From: Shinisaurus crocodilurus
Taxonomy: Eukaryota > Chordata > Lepidosauria > Squamata > Shinisauridae
Direction of reading: 5' to 3'
Assembly: GCA_021292165.1 (NCBI GenBank)
Contig: CM037876.1
Span: 205,800,200-205,864,199, forward strand
Length of the DNA: 64,000 nt
Each line of letters opens with the position of its first letter. Position 1 is the stretch's first letter. Positions 33,229 to 44,289 of the stretch are shown here, piece after piece. Made by a program: the position numbers and the translations under genes. The notes below the pieces were generated by a model. That model had not been told where the DNA came from and did no database searches. It saw only the letters and a list, made by a program, of their open reading frames with translations.

Positions 33229-33393
33229 TATTCATAGGATTCATAGGATCATAGAGTTGGAAGGGGCCTACAAGGCCACCATCGAGTCCAACCCCCTGCT
33301 TAATGGGGGTCTCCCATCCAAGTAATAGCCAGGCCCGACCCTGCTTAGCTTTCCACGCTCAGACAAGCTGAGCCAGCGTGAGCCACCGGCCTG
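33229..33393 (-). mobile_element. 5S-rRNA-derived SINE with CR1-like tail
   Basis: On the minus strand the head (about 33393-33305) matches the 3' two-thirds of vertebrate 5S rRNA. It includes the internal-promoter segments AAGCTAAGCAGGGTCGGGCC (A-box region) and TTGGATGGGAGACC (C box). It is joined directly to a CR1 3' segment (GTTGGACTCGATGG, GGCCCCTTCCAACTC) that ends in repeated TCCTATGAAT units. A 5S head plus CR1-like tail is the architecture of the SINE3 class described from fish. The head's first part is diverged. The ends lack a clear target duplication. The alternative is a 5S pseudogene lying by chance next to a CR1 end. Confidence 0.65.
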
Positions 33394-33474
33394 TATGTGT
33401 ATAATGTACTTCCATGCCAAATTTCTGCAGTGCAATAGCTATGTGGCATACTTTTTTCATTCTGATTTTCTAAA

Positions 33475-33612
33475 TCAGCCTTCGTCAATGTGGTGCCATC
33501 CAGATGTTTTTGACTTCAACTCCCATCAGCCCCAGTCAGCATGGCCAGTGGACAGGAATCCTGGGAACTGTAGTCCCAAACATCTGGAGAGCACCAGGTT
33601 GGCGAAGGTTGT
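33475..33612. mobile_element. Palindromic hAT MITE, complete
   Basis: Starts CAGCCTTCGTCAATGTGG and ends CACCAGGTTGGCGAAGGTTG. The centre is CAGTCAGCATGGCCAGTGG. It is flanked by near-identical 8-mers TTCTAAAT and TTCTCAAT, a plausible aged target duplication. Confidence 0.85.
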
Positions 33613-34492
33613 TCTCAATCATAGTCTATATGCCTGGACAGGCTGTGAGGTGGGAGAGGAGGGTTGGGATTGCCATTTGAACAGCCAGGTTGGTGCAAGA
33701 AGCCTCCTGGATTCAGCACAAATGTTCCATGTGACTTCAGTGGGCCTCCTCAGCTAACACTCTTACTGCTTCCCTCAGTTCTGTTCTCTGTATTATTGAT
33801 TTTTGTGTTATGAAAAGCTACAATTTGCCTTCAGACCCACACAGATCAATATGAAAGAAAAGGGAAGAGAGAAGGAATAAAAGAAATGGAAATCAACCAA
33901 CTCCTTGATAAAGCCAAGATCAATTATCTTTTTCTGATGGCTAGACAATGGTTCAAATTTCCCAGATGCTCTAGTGCTTACATTTTTCAATAAACATTTA
34001 GGATCTGATTCACTACTTTATGAAGATGAATACAGGGGACCATTTACTACAGTAACTTACTACAGTGTGCATCTGCAAGTTCTACTGGGTAAGCTGGTTA
34101 TCTTATCACATCCTGCCAAGTTGTGGCACTTTTGTCAGTACCCTGAATTTTTGATCCAGTCAGATGTGTGGTAAACTTCTCTCCATGATGTGGAATGACA
34201 TTACAGATGACTGGCGTACCAAATAGGAACATTACCTTACATCAGGTCAGCTGATTTGTCCACCCACCTGCCCAGTATTGTTTGTCCTCTGCCTGGCAGC
34301 AACACACCAGAGACTCAGGCAGTGGTCTTCCATTTCACCTTCTATCCCAATTTCACCTTCTATCCTTTTTATCTGACAGGGAGATGACAGGGATTGAACC
34401 TGGGACCTTCTGCATGCAAATAATGTGTTCAACCATGAGCTATGGTCCCTATGATTGATTACATGTGCACCATGGTGATTTACCATTTAGTA
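33613..34492. other. No recognised feature
   Basis: Intronic. Nothing recognised beyond SINE-like scraps near 34380. Confidence 0.4.
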
Positions 34493-34741
34493 CAGTAATA
34501 TCTTAGATTACAAGTAACTTGGTTTGAGAGCGTTTTGCAAGACAAGCAGCATTTTTAATATTTATTTAAATTTTTTTTACTTGATATACAAGCGTCGTCT
34601 TGCAATACAAGTACTGTAGTACGGCTTAAATTAAAAATCTCTGTACAATTTTTTGGGGGGGATTTCGTTTTGATATAAGAATGTTTTGGATTACAAGCAC
34701 CTTTCCGGAATGAATTATGCTCTCAATCCAAGGCATGGCTG
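34493..34741 (+). mobile_element. pogo/Tigger-like MITE
   Basis: Starts CAGTAATATCTTAGATTACAAG after TA and ends CAATCCAAGGCATGGCTG before TA, as in Tc1/mariner-pogo elements. Internally it has matching GCGTTTTGCAAGAC / GTCTTGCAATACAAG segments. The same family, in the other orientation, lies at 61814-62303. Confidence 0.8.
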
Positions 34742-35439
34742 TAAATGGTTACCTGTGTTCACCTTTGCTCTTCCTTCATTCTAGTACCATTCCATCAGTT
34801 GGTATAATTATTATTTTCTATCTTCCACTAAATTACAAGTTACCATTAATGAAATGTGCACGGATTCACAAAGACAGTCACCAGCTCAGTAGTAGTAGTA
34901 ACCCATAACTTTATTTCTGGAGCAGCAAATTGGCAGATCCATTTCCTCTTCCTCATTCAATGAAAATGTTGCTGCAGTTCAGCTTTAGTGAACCACCACA
35001 GTTGGTCAAAAGAGTCAGACCTGGTGACAGAGACAGGACATGCAATGAGTGGTTCTGATTGGGGGTGGGTGGGTTGGGCATGTAGGATGTAAGTGTTTCC
35101 TGGTGCTGACATTCTGAAAGTGTTGGGGTAGTGGTGGCCCAGATAGGTGAAAACTAGCAGTCAGGGGTAGTGGAACATTTCGGGAGGCTGGGGTACCAGT
35201 GAATCAGAGAAGGGGCGATGGTGGGAAGTAGAGGTACACAGCCTGCCAGGGCTTCTGAGGAATATAGTTATGGCAGGACTTGGGCTGTGAGAACCTTTGA
35301 GGAAGGAAGCATGGCAGCGGCGGCAACCCAAAAAAATAATTGGTTACCAAATCTTTGGGGAAGAAATGCTATTGTTTGTGCTTTGGATATGTTGGTGGTC
35401 TTTTGTATTTATTTACATTATTGAATGGTATAAATTAAA
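34742..35439. other. No recognised feature
   Basis: Intronic. G-rich 35040-35230 shows no repeat or exon. Confidence 0.4.
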
Positions 35440-35542
35440 CCAGCCTTCCCCAACCTGGTGCCATCCAGATATGTTGAACTGCAACTCCCATAATTCCCAG
35501 TGAGCATCTGTAGGGCACCTGTTTGGGAAAGGCTGATTTAAA
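35440..35542. mobile_element. Palindromic hAT MITE, shortened
   Basis: Starts CAGCCTTCCCCAACCTGGTG and ends GGGCACCTGTTTGGGAAAGGCTG, with part of the right arm deleted. Confidence 0.8.
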
Positions 35543-36537
35543 CAAATGTGGGGTGACTCTTCAACATGATAGCCCCGTACCCATAATTTAGCAATTATAA
35601 TAGAAATAGGTTGACTAAGGTCCACAGACACTTACTTCATGGAAACATGAGAAGAACCAGCAATGTCTGTTCTGCATCATGGTGAGAATCCTTTTATTCT
35701 TCTCAGATGGATTATGGCGAGAACTCATGTTTTAACAAATACTGAAATACATTTGAAGGTTTCTGTGTATTCCGTTTCATAGCCAAGCCGAATCGAATCA
35801 TTCTGTTTTAGTTTCTGAATTAATCCTGTAGATTTGTTTACTTGGACAAATCTTTGTTCTGTACCGTAAGAATGCAATTCATGTCTTGAATTCTAAGTCA
35901 ACTGTGAATATTACTTCCAGCTGTTTCATCAGCAAAGTTGGTTAGGATGGTGTCACAACAGCCTCTGGAGGATTCTTTTAGCTCTGCGACGTTATTAGCT
36001 GCTGCCTTTTGTTTTAGTCTCTCGAGGGTTTTGAGCAGGGCTGTGCGTACTATGCACGAGATACATGACAATTCTGTGCTCAGGCAATCTGAATTGTGCT
36101 CCAAGAAATGCTGAATTCTGCAACCTTATTAAAATGCAAATTGAGCAGGCTTGCACAATTTATCCAGCTTTGCATAATTTATTCTGGTTTGCTAATCATT
36201 GGGGTGGGGCAAGGAGATACAAAGGTCTATCTCCAACCACTGGAAATTTTGTTCAGCCACCTTTCCTGTTTCTGAGGATTTTAGCGGGCATTGTCCACAG
36301 CTTTAAAACATATCTTTGCAGCCCATAAAGACTCAACATTTGCTTCTTTAAAAAACAAAACAAAAAAACCCCTCTGATTTTCAGGAAACTGAATTATGTG
36401 CCCTATAGTACATTGTGAACATTTCTGTGCTCCTGAATAATTATGGCACAGCCACTGTGATTGCCTGCTAACAAGATCATTCCTTAAATAATGTCTGGCA
36501 TCTACAAATGGTTCTCATACTCGTGTCACCTTTGTAG
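35543..36537. other. No recognised repeat; intron end with splice acceptor
   Basis: Runs up to the CACCTTTGTAG acceptor of the next TSPAN32 exon. No other feature was seen. Confidence 0.45.
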
Positions 36538-36639
36538 GTTGAAGATGCCATGATGGATGCATATGACTTCGTTTATGAGGACGTGAGGAGCAATTCTTCC
36601 AACATCAGAAGACAGGAGTTAAATACCATCCACAAAACG
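36538..36639 (+). CDS. TSPAN32: TSPAN32 coding exon: large extracellular loop, part 1
   Basis: A 102-nt, 34-codon exon in phase 0 at both ends, encoding VEDAMMDAYDFVYEDV and then a stretch ending in NTIHKT. It forms the first helices of the large extracellular loop. It contains one N-glycosylation sequon (N-S-S). The VEDAM start and the RRQEL motif match mammalian TSPAN32 closely. The acceptor is CTTTGTAG and the donor is GTGACC, weaker than consensus. The preceding intron is about 26 kb. Confidence 0.93.
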
Positions 36640-36679
36640 GTGACCTGCTCACATGTTTTGATCTAAGCCAACGTTTTTC

Positions 36680-37170
36680 AGTCTGAGGGCCAAATTCCAA
36701 TCTGGGAAAGATCTTGGGGGCTGCATTTCATATGTGGGCAGGGTTACTGGCAAAGTGGGTGAGGCCAAATGTTATTGTTACCTCCGGCCCAAGGGCTTAA
36801 GCCTACATTTTAAGCCTACTCAGAGGTAAGCAAGACAAGGCTTCTGCATGTCTACTCAGAAGTAAGTAGGACCGAATCACTCAGCAGCATTTTCAAATAG
36901 CATCCTAAATACCAATACTCTGCATGTCTACTCACAAGCATGGCAAGCTTCAAAAGTAGGCACAGCTGAATCACTCAGCTGCTTCCTCCTCAGGCCCCAC
37001 CTTCTCTCCCCTGCAGGGAAAGGCTGTTATTTCAGATCAGCAGCTAATCAGAGGCAAGAGGTTTTTCCCCTGCTGGAGTGGGAGCAGAGTCAGGGGAAGA
37101 ATCCGGGGGGCTTGATCAGGAACCCCTGTGGGTAGTATCCAGCCCTTGGGCCGGAGGTACCCCATCCCTA
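36680..37170. mobile_element. Decayed hAT-type MITE with internal insertion
   Basis: The left end has TTTTCAGTCTGAGGGCCAAA. The right end has CCAGCCCTTGGGCCGGAGG and CCCCATCCCTAG, which look like a terminal-repeat pair of the 'basic information deleted' hAT type seen at 39038. The middle (about 36790-36960) has repeated CTACTCAGAGGTAAG / CTACTCAGAAGTAAG units, probably a second small element. Confidence 0.5.
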
Positions 37171-38655
37171 GTCTAGGCAGTTCCAATGAAACCAGTTTCT
37201 AGAATGTAGACCCTGATCCAGAAACAATCTGATGTTTTGCTTTAGCTTTAGCTTTAGCTTTGGGTTTTGTTTTTTGTTTGCTTGTTTTAGCTTTCTCATT
37301 TCTAATAAGTATACAAATTATATTTTGGAAATGATCCAGCCAAATTTAAGTGCATTTAAGTCCCATTGATTTCCATGGGAGAGAGTTGAGCATATTTTTA
37401 ACTCCCGTTGAAATCAATGGGTTTTTTTAAAAAGTATTTATTTATATATTTATTTATTGCACAGATGTACATACCACCCTTAAGTGGAACTTCCAGGGAA
37501 GGTTACAAGAACAAGATAAAATACATAAATAAATATAAAATATAAGGACATGCTAGAAAAATACTTTTAAAAGCCGGGGAGAATAAAAAATGCCTTTGGC
37601 ACTGAAAGGAAAAGAATGTTGGTGCCAGACAGGCCTCTCTTTCAAAGTGCTTTAACTTTGTCTGGTCCGTGCTCTTTATTTTTTCAAACAGAAAATGCCA
37701 CTTTTTGTATATGCAGCACTGCCAGCACTTGCCTTTTAGTTCTCCGCAATGGCTTGCATGGGAAACTAGATTAACAACTGGCAAGACCCAATGTGGGGGA
37801 GAAGCAAGCATCAAAAGTCTCACTGAATTGCTGAGATATTTTACTGTGGTCACCTACGCAGGTGTTTTGCAATGGCGGCACACTATTATGCCCCATACCT
37901 GATACCTAGTTTAAGACTTCAAAACTGGAGGAGAGAAAGAGACACTTCCTGGGAATGTACAATGAGGCTGTCCTAAGGGGAATAGGATGGAAGAAGAGGT
38001 GTAACATTCCAAGAGTGCCATAAGAGTGGATGGAACTAACAGCGACCTAGAAAGAATGTTCCAATCCTCCTTTAGCATTAATGGGGTGTAGAAGAAATAG
38101 CAGTGATGTGGATATGTGCAAGACACCGCAGTGTAAAGGGAATATTTGTTGGAGAAGGAGAGAGGTATGCAAATCCTCTACAGCTAGTTGACTAAAGGAA
38201 ATTCCAGGTCCTTGCACTGTGGAACTGTTTTTGATAAAGATCTAATTGGAGCCATAGGGGAAGATCAACATATGCTCATTTAGTTTACCGACTCCTCCCT
38301 TCTTTCTACACTAATCTTCCATTTCGCAGCGCACAGAATTCAAAGCCATATTTTGTGTTTCTAATGACAGGATTTGTGTGTTCTTAAAAGTATTTTCCCA
38401 ACAGTAACTGCAAGGCCTACTACATTTTGATGATAAGAATACCAGCAAGGCACAGAGAGATCAATGAGAAGCCCATTTTTAACAGATAGGGGAAATGGTA
38501 AAATATAGATTTAATTTGCCCCCAAGCATGCTGGGAATCAGATGAGGTTATAGAACTCTTGCTTTAAGTTTTAACCTCTGTGAAGACCATTGTACTTTCT
38601 GCTAGCAGTTATCAGATGAAGACCTACAGGACAATTAAGAAAACACTACCCTTCT
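37171..38655. other. Intronic; small hexamer and palindrome only
   Basis: About four GCTTTA units lie at 37238-37262. A small palindrome with CCCATTGATTTCCATGGG and GAAATCAATGGG lies at 37362-37425. An A-T-rich LINE-tail-like run is at about 37430-37540. No exon. Confidence 0.45.
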
Positions 38656-38755
38656 TACAGCACAATCCTATGCATGTCTACACTGAAGTAAGCCCCACTG
38701 AACTCAGTGGGGCTTATACCCAGGTAAGAGTGCATAGGATTGCAGCCCTATTCTG
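38656..38755. mobile_element. Small palindromic MITE
   Basis: Inverted halves: GCACAATCCTATGCATG on the left, TGCATAGGATTGCAG on the right, and AAGCCCCACTGAACTCAGTGGGGCTT at the centre (a 26-bp near-perfect inverted repeat). Partial relatives lie at 25924, 46540 and 49645. Confidence 0.8.
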
Positions 38756-39037
38756 TCAAAAAGCAGAAATCAGACTTTGCTTTCTTCTTGAGCCAAGACT
38801 GAATGGCTTCATTAACCAGTCTTGATGACCACAATACAGAGAATTTGTTTGTGTGCACAAGAGGGAATTGGCCATCTAGCCAGGGCTGCTATCGGCATGC
38901 TAGTTTCCCCATTACAGTCAATGGGGAGGCATACGAAGGTTCAGGTTTCTAAAGCGAGGTTCTGTAGCATAGGATCTTAGAGCTGGAAGGGGCCTACAAG
39001 GCTCTTTTTTTCCTGTTTGGTTTTGGCCACTGCAGCT

Positions 39038-39130
39038 TTGAGTGCAGGGGTTGGGAACCTTTTTCAGCCTGAGAGCTGAATTCAATTTCAGATATGCTTT
39101 CAGAAGCCGCATTCTAGTGGTGGGTGGGAC
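39038..39130 (-). mobile_element. Fragment of hAT-type MITE
   Basis: Complement of the right end of the 59646 family: CAGGGGTTGGGAACCTTTTT, then GAGCTGAATTCAATTTC and a GGTGGGTGGGACC block. Confidence 0.65.
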
Positions 39131-39480
39131 CCGAAACAAAGAAGGTAGGGCAAAAAATACCAAAAAAAATACCACCCCCACCACCCCCAGAGACAATGGG
39201 TGCTTCCAGACGAATGGCTCCTAGCACCACCAATCGAAAGGTATCGTGCACTTAGTCTGTGTTTCCCTCCTTAATGGATTTTTGTGTGGTAAGAAAACGA
39301 TGGAAGAAGCAGTGGGAAAATTATGCAGGAGGGTTATAAATGGAAGAAGATGTTGTCTGGACCTCCCTGTAAAATCCCCTGAACGAAGCAAGGCATTTGC
39401 ACAATAAAAGCCTCATCTGGAAGCACCCTATGTAAATAACTCCTGTGCACTACACTCTGTGCCTTGAAATAGTGTAGGTC
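39131..39480. other. No recognised feature
   Basis: Begins with an A-rich and CCACC-rich stretch. A short CR1-tail scrap lies near 38963-39003, left of the MITE fragment. No exon. Confidence 0.4.
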
Positions 39481-39482
39481 AG

Positions 39483-39615
39483 CTCTTCACCAACCTGGTG
39501 TCTTCCAGATGTTTTAGACTTCAACTCCCATCAGCCCCAGCCAACATGTCCAATGATCAGGAATGCTGGGAGTTCTAGTCCAAAACATCTGGAGGGCATC
39601 AGGTTGGTGTAGGTC
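39483..39615. mobile_element. Palindromic hAT MITE
   Basis: CTTCACCAACCTGGTGTC left end, mirror GGCATCAGGTTGGTG right end, centre CCAGCCAACATGTCCAATG. Confidence 0.85.
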
Positions 39616-40716
39616 ATAGATAATGGAGACCATGTAAAATGCTGAGGCCAAACACGTGATTTAATGTTCCTGCAAATGCAAATCCTGAACTGAATTGGCT
39701 CACAGACACATGAAACATTATTATCCGTGATTTAAGGAAAGCAAATACATGGAGACATCATCTATTTCAGATAAGTAGATATAAATAGGGCCACTACTTC
39801 TGAGGAACCAGACAGGCACCATCAAGCAGACCCCCCAAATGGCAACCCTTTCACAAGCTCAGAAGCGAGGGCAGGTTTTGATGTGGCCCATACAGCAGTC
39901 ATGTGCCAATTTATTACCATTTATGATTAGACATAAAGGGAATGTTAATCTTCATGTGCTATGGAATGTATGCTTGTCTATATGATATACAGTGTGGCCC
40001 AGGCAGGGGCGCATACTGTACCTCCCCCTTGGTGCCTCAGAGTGACAGCTGAGGAGGGTCTGTGTGGCTTACACAGTGCTGCACGGAGGCTTTTTAGCAG
40101 CCTGTGCAGTCAAATGACATCACTGACTTGTTGCTGTGTCAATGAGATTTATGCCCCCACAAATGACTTTTAAGTATGCTTGCCAGTAACAATGGCACAG
40201 AATCCGCATCACATGAACATCTCTCCACATCCATTACAACTATATATTATGCACCTGTGTAAAATACATAATTCCTTCTAATACCAATTCAAGAAGTAGC
40301 CGAAATGGCATGCACAAGTCCACATGGGATGCTGACTGATTGTTGGGGGTGGGTGAATAGGAAGGCAGGGAGAATGGAGTGGCTGGAACTTGAGTGGTCA
40401 GCAAAACCCTGAACAGAAGTACTCCGTACTGCAACATTTAGTTTCAGGACCCTCATTGTCATATATATACTAATGCCAATTCGAGTCTTCCCATGCTCAT
40501 GAAGCTGGAGCCAAAACTGCACCATCCACTAGCAAGAGAGAGGGCAACCCTAAGGATTGCAAATACACCAAAAAGATTGTGGAGGGGGGGAACCTAAGCG
40601 GGTAGGAAAAAAAACCCCGAACAGCCCCATAATAATTCAATAATTCTTGTAGGTTCTATGTTTGAAAAGGAGATGAACAATTACACGAGTGACACTTTAT
40701 TTTTTTTCTCTTTCAG
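39616..40716. other. Intron; splice acceptor at right edge
   Basis: No repeat or exon until the polypyrimidine tract TTTTTTTCTCTTTCAG that precedes 40717. Confidence 0.5.
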
Positions 40717-40806
40717 TTTCTCTGTTGTGGGAAGAAGTCACCCTTTGGAGAAGTAAGCAGTATTGAAAAGGAGTTGTGCCCTTCAGCGGTGGTGGGAACA
40801 AAAGAG
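40717..40806 (+). CDS. TSPAN32: TSPAN32 coding exon: CCG motif of large loop
   Basis: A 90-nt, 30-codon phase-0 exon encoding FLCCGKKSPFGEVSSIEKEL, then CPSAVVGTKE. It carries the tetraspanin signature CCG and a third loop cysteine. The fourth is in the next exon (DCL), so the loop has the four-cysteine, two-disulfide form. FLCCGKKSPF is highly similar to mammalian TSPAN32 and is the strongest single identifier. Strong acceptor TTTCAG, donor GTAATC. Confidence 0.96.
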
Positions 40807-42214
40807 GTAATCAAATGCTGTCCTTTCACTTCAGTCTCACTTCAGTGCTTTTTATACATTACAGCAGCTGTGTGGGAACCATTTAATTTATTTTAGAAAT
40901 GGTAAAAATTTGAAATGTTTTAGTACTGTTGAAAGCTGAATGGGAGCCTTTTGGATGGAAAGGCAGAGTAACAATGGAAAACTAAAAATAAGCATATTTT
41001 GCATTGTAGCCTAAACGTTTTTGAACATTATCTTAGTTATCCTGAAGATCTTTATAAAACATCGTAAGAACAAAAATACAAACCACAGAAATGTGGTCAC
41101 TGCATCTATTAATGTATTTAATTTTTTTTGTAGCAGAAGGGTAGTTTCATCTAAGTCTGATGACATTTTTCCTGCTTGTTAGGGCCAAACTACATATTAT
41201 GCTAAATGAGTAGTGTGCAGCTATGTCTGTGCTCTTTCTTTAATTAATTATAGGTGCAAGGCAGGGCATTTGTGATCAAGACCACAATGCAAGGGGAATG
41301 GATGTTTATCCCTTCCCTCCCCAGCTGCAATACAGGTGAAAATGCCACACACCCACCCAGTGCAGGGGTACGAGGCTTCGAAAAATTATCCAGGGCTGGT
41401 TAATGATGGAACACATTAGAATACTGGCCAAGAGTCCTCATTATTTTTGGAAGCCCCACTTTCATTGTCTTATTTTCAACATGAAGAACAATTCTCTAGC
41501 TTCCATGGCTGGAGAAAAACTTGGTAAAATAGGAGTGGAGACCAGTGAAGTTTCAGCAACCCTGAATTTCAAATCGTTATTACCCCTTTTGTCCCTCTCC
41601 TGTTGCTACTAGTTTCCATCCCTTGCTTCTTCTGTTCTCCACTTGTGTACTTCTTTCCATCCAGACAGCACTTTCCCTTCCGCGCTTGTCTCCTGCTCCT
41701 CAAAATATTGCCAAGTTACATTCTTAGACACTGACAGAGACATCAGGATGTGGGTTGACTGTATATCTGCTATGCAGCTGCTTTTGCATCCCTCCCCACA
41801 AAGCATTATTGCCAGGCCTGAGGCTTCCCACCATCCACAATCTTGTCATTGCTTTTCCAGATGAGCATAACTGATGAAAGCTTAAGAACATGTTGGGATG
41901 TGTACAACAAGGTCCTTTTACTGCAAATTATGCTCCAGTGTCAACTTACTGAACCAACAGATATGGCGTAAGGCGGGAGATTGCAGAACCTCACTTGGCT
42001 CTTCTGCATCTATCTACAGCAGGGAGCGTATGTATGGGAGGTGGTACACAGCTATTTGTGCTCCCGTGATCCTCTTGTTGACACTGATGATGGCAGCTGC
42101 CCCAGCTGTGCACTGTGTGGAATGTATGCAAAGACACAGTATTATCCTTTCTGACACTGTTTCTGATCATACTGGAGTCTTGAGCACTTCCATTCACTTT
42201 GGCAAGGCATTTAA
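40807..42214. other. Intron; GGGCCAAACTAC-type segment at 41184
   Basis: The segment starting near 41184 opens with AGGGCCAAACTACATATTATG, like the insertion near 27779. Its extent (perhaps to about 41400) is uncertain. No exon. Confidence 0.4.
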
Positions 42215-42326
42215 AGGCACAAACCTGTGCAAGTTTAGACAAAAAAAAAGGCCTACAACTCCCAGCATGGCATGCTGGGAGTTGCAAGCCTTTTTTTCTG
42301 TCTAAACTTGCATAGGATTGCACCCT
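42215..42326. mobile_element. Hairpin MITE, about 112 bp
   Basis: Almost entirely self-complementary. GCAAGTTTAGACAAAAAAA on the left pairs with TTTTTTTCTGTCTAAACTTGC on the right, and CTCCCAGCATGGCATGCTGGGAG forms the tip. Relatives lie at 26543 and 54852. Confidence 0.85.
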
Positions 42327-42424
42327 ACATGTATTTATTTTATTTAAATCCCACGCTTCCTCACAAAGATCCCAAAGTGGCTAACAATCTATATAACACA
42401 CAGTACACCACATAAACAACATTA

Positions 42425-44235
42425 TTTATTATTATTATTTATTATTTCTTATATTTATTAATCGCCCATCTGGCTGGTCACCCGGCCACCCTGGGCAGTC
42501 ACCCGGCCACCCTGGGCAATGTACAATTAAAATACAATAAAACAATACAATAAAATATAATAATTAAAACAATATAAAAAATTCTTTTAAAAACCAAACC
42601 CACCCCATATTCCTGCCTGAACAGCCATGTTTTTAATGCACGGCGGAAGCTCATCACGGAGGGGGCATGGCGAAGGTCACTAGGGAGGGAGTTCCATAAT
42701 GTGGAGGCCGCCACAGAGAAGGCCCTCTTCCTAGTCCCCACCAGCCTGGCTGCTCTGGCTGATGGGATAAGGAGAAGGCCGTCCGTGGCAGACCTTGTTG
42801 AGCGGCCTACTTGATGTTGCTGGAGGCGCTCCTTGAGATAAACTGGGCCGGAGCCGTGTAGGGTTTTAAAGGTCAAAACCAACACCTTGAATTCGGCTCG
42901 GCAAGCAACTGGTAGCCAGTGCAACTCATTAAGCACTGGCGTGATGTGATCACGCCGGCAGCTGCCCTTAATCAGGCGAGCCGCCGTGTTCTGTACCAGC
43001 TGAAGCTTCCGAACCGTCTTCAAGGGTAACCCCACGTAGATCGCATTACAGTAGTCTAGGCGAGAGGAGACCAAGGCATGAACCACTGATGGGAGCAGGT
43101 GATTAGGAAGGTAGGGGCGCAGCTGCTGTATCAGATGGAGTTGATACAGCGCCGCCCAGCTCACAGCTGCCACCTGAGCCTCTATGGACAGCTGGGAGTC
43201 TAGAATGACCCCCAAGCTGCGGACCTGGTCCTTCAGGGGTAGATGTACCCCATTCAGCACCAGGTCAACATCCCCTAACCTCCCCTTGTCTCCCACCAGA
43301 AGTACCTCGGTCTTGTCGGGGTTCAGTTTCAGCATGTTCCTTCCCATCCAGCCAGCCACTGACTCCAGGCACTTGGACAGGGTCTCAACGGCCAACCTCG
43401 GTGAGGACTTAAAACAGAGGTAGAGCTGCGTGTCATCCGCATACTGATGACACTGCACCCCAAACCTCCTGATGATAGCTCCCAGCGGCTTGAGGTAGAT
43501 GTTGAATAACATCGGGGAGAGGATGGAACCCTGCGGCACTCCACAAGTGAGCAGCCGAGGGTCCGAAGCCTCCTCCCCGAGAACTACCCTCTGATACCTT
43601 CCAGAGAGGAAGGACTGGAACCACTGCAATACAGTGTCTCCCAAGCCCAACCCCTCCAGACGGTCCAGGAGGATACCATGGTCAACGGTATCAAAAGCCG
43701 CTGAGAGATCAAGGAGGACTAGATCCAAATCCAAAGCCCTCCTCGTCCTCATATCATCCACCAAGGCGACCAAGGCCGTCTCCATCCCATGTCCAGACCT
43801 GAAGCCCGACTGGCACGGATCTAAATAATCGGCTTCATCCAAGTGTGCCTTCAACTGAGCACCCACTACCCGCTCGATCACCTTGCCCAGAAATGGTAAA
43901 TTGGAGACTGGGCGAAAGTTGTTTAAATCCTGGGGATCCAAGGAGGGCTTCTTTAGAAGCGGTCTTATTACTGCCTCCTTGAGGGCTGATGGCATCACTC
44001 CCTCCTCGAGGGAGGCATTCACCACCGCCTTGATCCCCTCACCCAGTCTCTCCCTACAGCTCATGATGAGCCAGGACGGGCAAGGATCAAACAAGCAGGT
44101 GGTTGGCCTCACAGATGAAAGCACCTTGTCCACTTCATCAGAAGGAAGAAGCCGGAACCGATCCCACAAAACCGGTCTGCCATTGGCCTCCTCCCGCTCA
44201 CTCCCTGTGTCCACGACGTACGATATCCCACTCCT
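42425..44235 (-). mobile_element. L2-type LINE, 5'-truncated
   Basis: Minus-strand LINE of about 1.8 kb. The 3' end is an A/T-rich (TTATTA)n tail at about 42425. A duplicated CACCCGGCCACCCTGGGCA module lies just inside (42479 and 42500). A long RT frame follows and homology ends abruptly at about 44235. The gap to full L2 length means that the 5' UTR and endonuclease are missing. Confidence 0.85.
42499..44214 (-). CDS. L2-type reverse transcriptase fragment, 571 codons open
   Basis: An open RT frame without internal stops. FRPVSNLPFLGKVIERV lies near residues 100-116, motif A LLDLSAAFDTVDH near 167-179, motif B GVPQGSILSP at 225-234, and YADD at 258-261. Then come LKLNPDKTE and the L2-type C-terminal segment ITPVLNELHWLPV and LWNSLPSDLR. 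It begins with a GTG; the true N-terminus (with an APE endonuclease) is cut off by 5' truncation. A clean frame over 571 codons suggests recent insertion. It cannot retrotranspose without its endonuclease and promoter. Confidence 0.88.
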   Translation of the reverse strand: MDTGSEREEANGRPVLWDRFRLLPSDEVDKVLSSVRPTTCLFDPCPSWLIMSCRERLGEGIKAVVNASLEEGVMPSALKEAVIRPLLKKPSLDPQDLNNFRPVSNLPFLGKVIERVVGAQLKAHLDEADYLDPCQSGFRSGHGMETALVALVDDMRTRRALDLDLVLLDLSAAFDTVDHGILLDRLEGLGLGDTVLQWFQSFLSGRYQRVVLGEEASDPRLLTCGVPQGSILSPMLFNIYLKPLGAIIRRFGVQCHQYADDTQLYLCFKSSPRLAVETLSKCLESVAGWMGRNMLKLNPDKTEVLLVGDKGRLGDVDLVLNGVHLPLKDQVRSLGVILDSQLSIEAQVAAVSWAALYQLHLIQQLRPYLPNHLLPSVVHALVSSRLDYCNAIYVGLPLKTVRKLQLVQNTAARLIKGSCRRDHITPVLNELHWLPVACRAEFKVLVLTFKTLHGSGPVYLKERLQQHQVGRSTRSATDGLLLIPSARAARLVGTRKRAFSVAASTLWNSLPSDLRHAPSVMSFRRALKTWLFRQEYGVGLVFKRIFYIVLIIIFYCIVLLYFNCTLPRVAG

Positions 44236-44289
44236 AATCCGATTTTAAAATCATGACTCTAAAATCACAAACATAAACTACAGTAAAAC

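Noticed and set aside
33305..33393. 5S rRNA gene
   Set aside because: Only part of 5S is present, the first third is diverged, and it is fused to a CR1 end. It is a SINE or pseudogene, not a functional rRNA gene.
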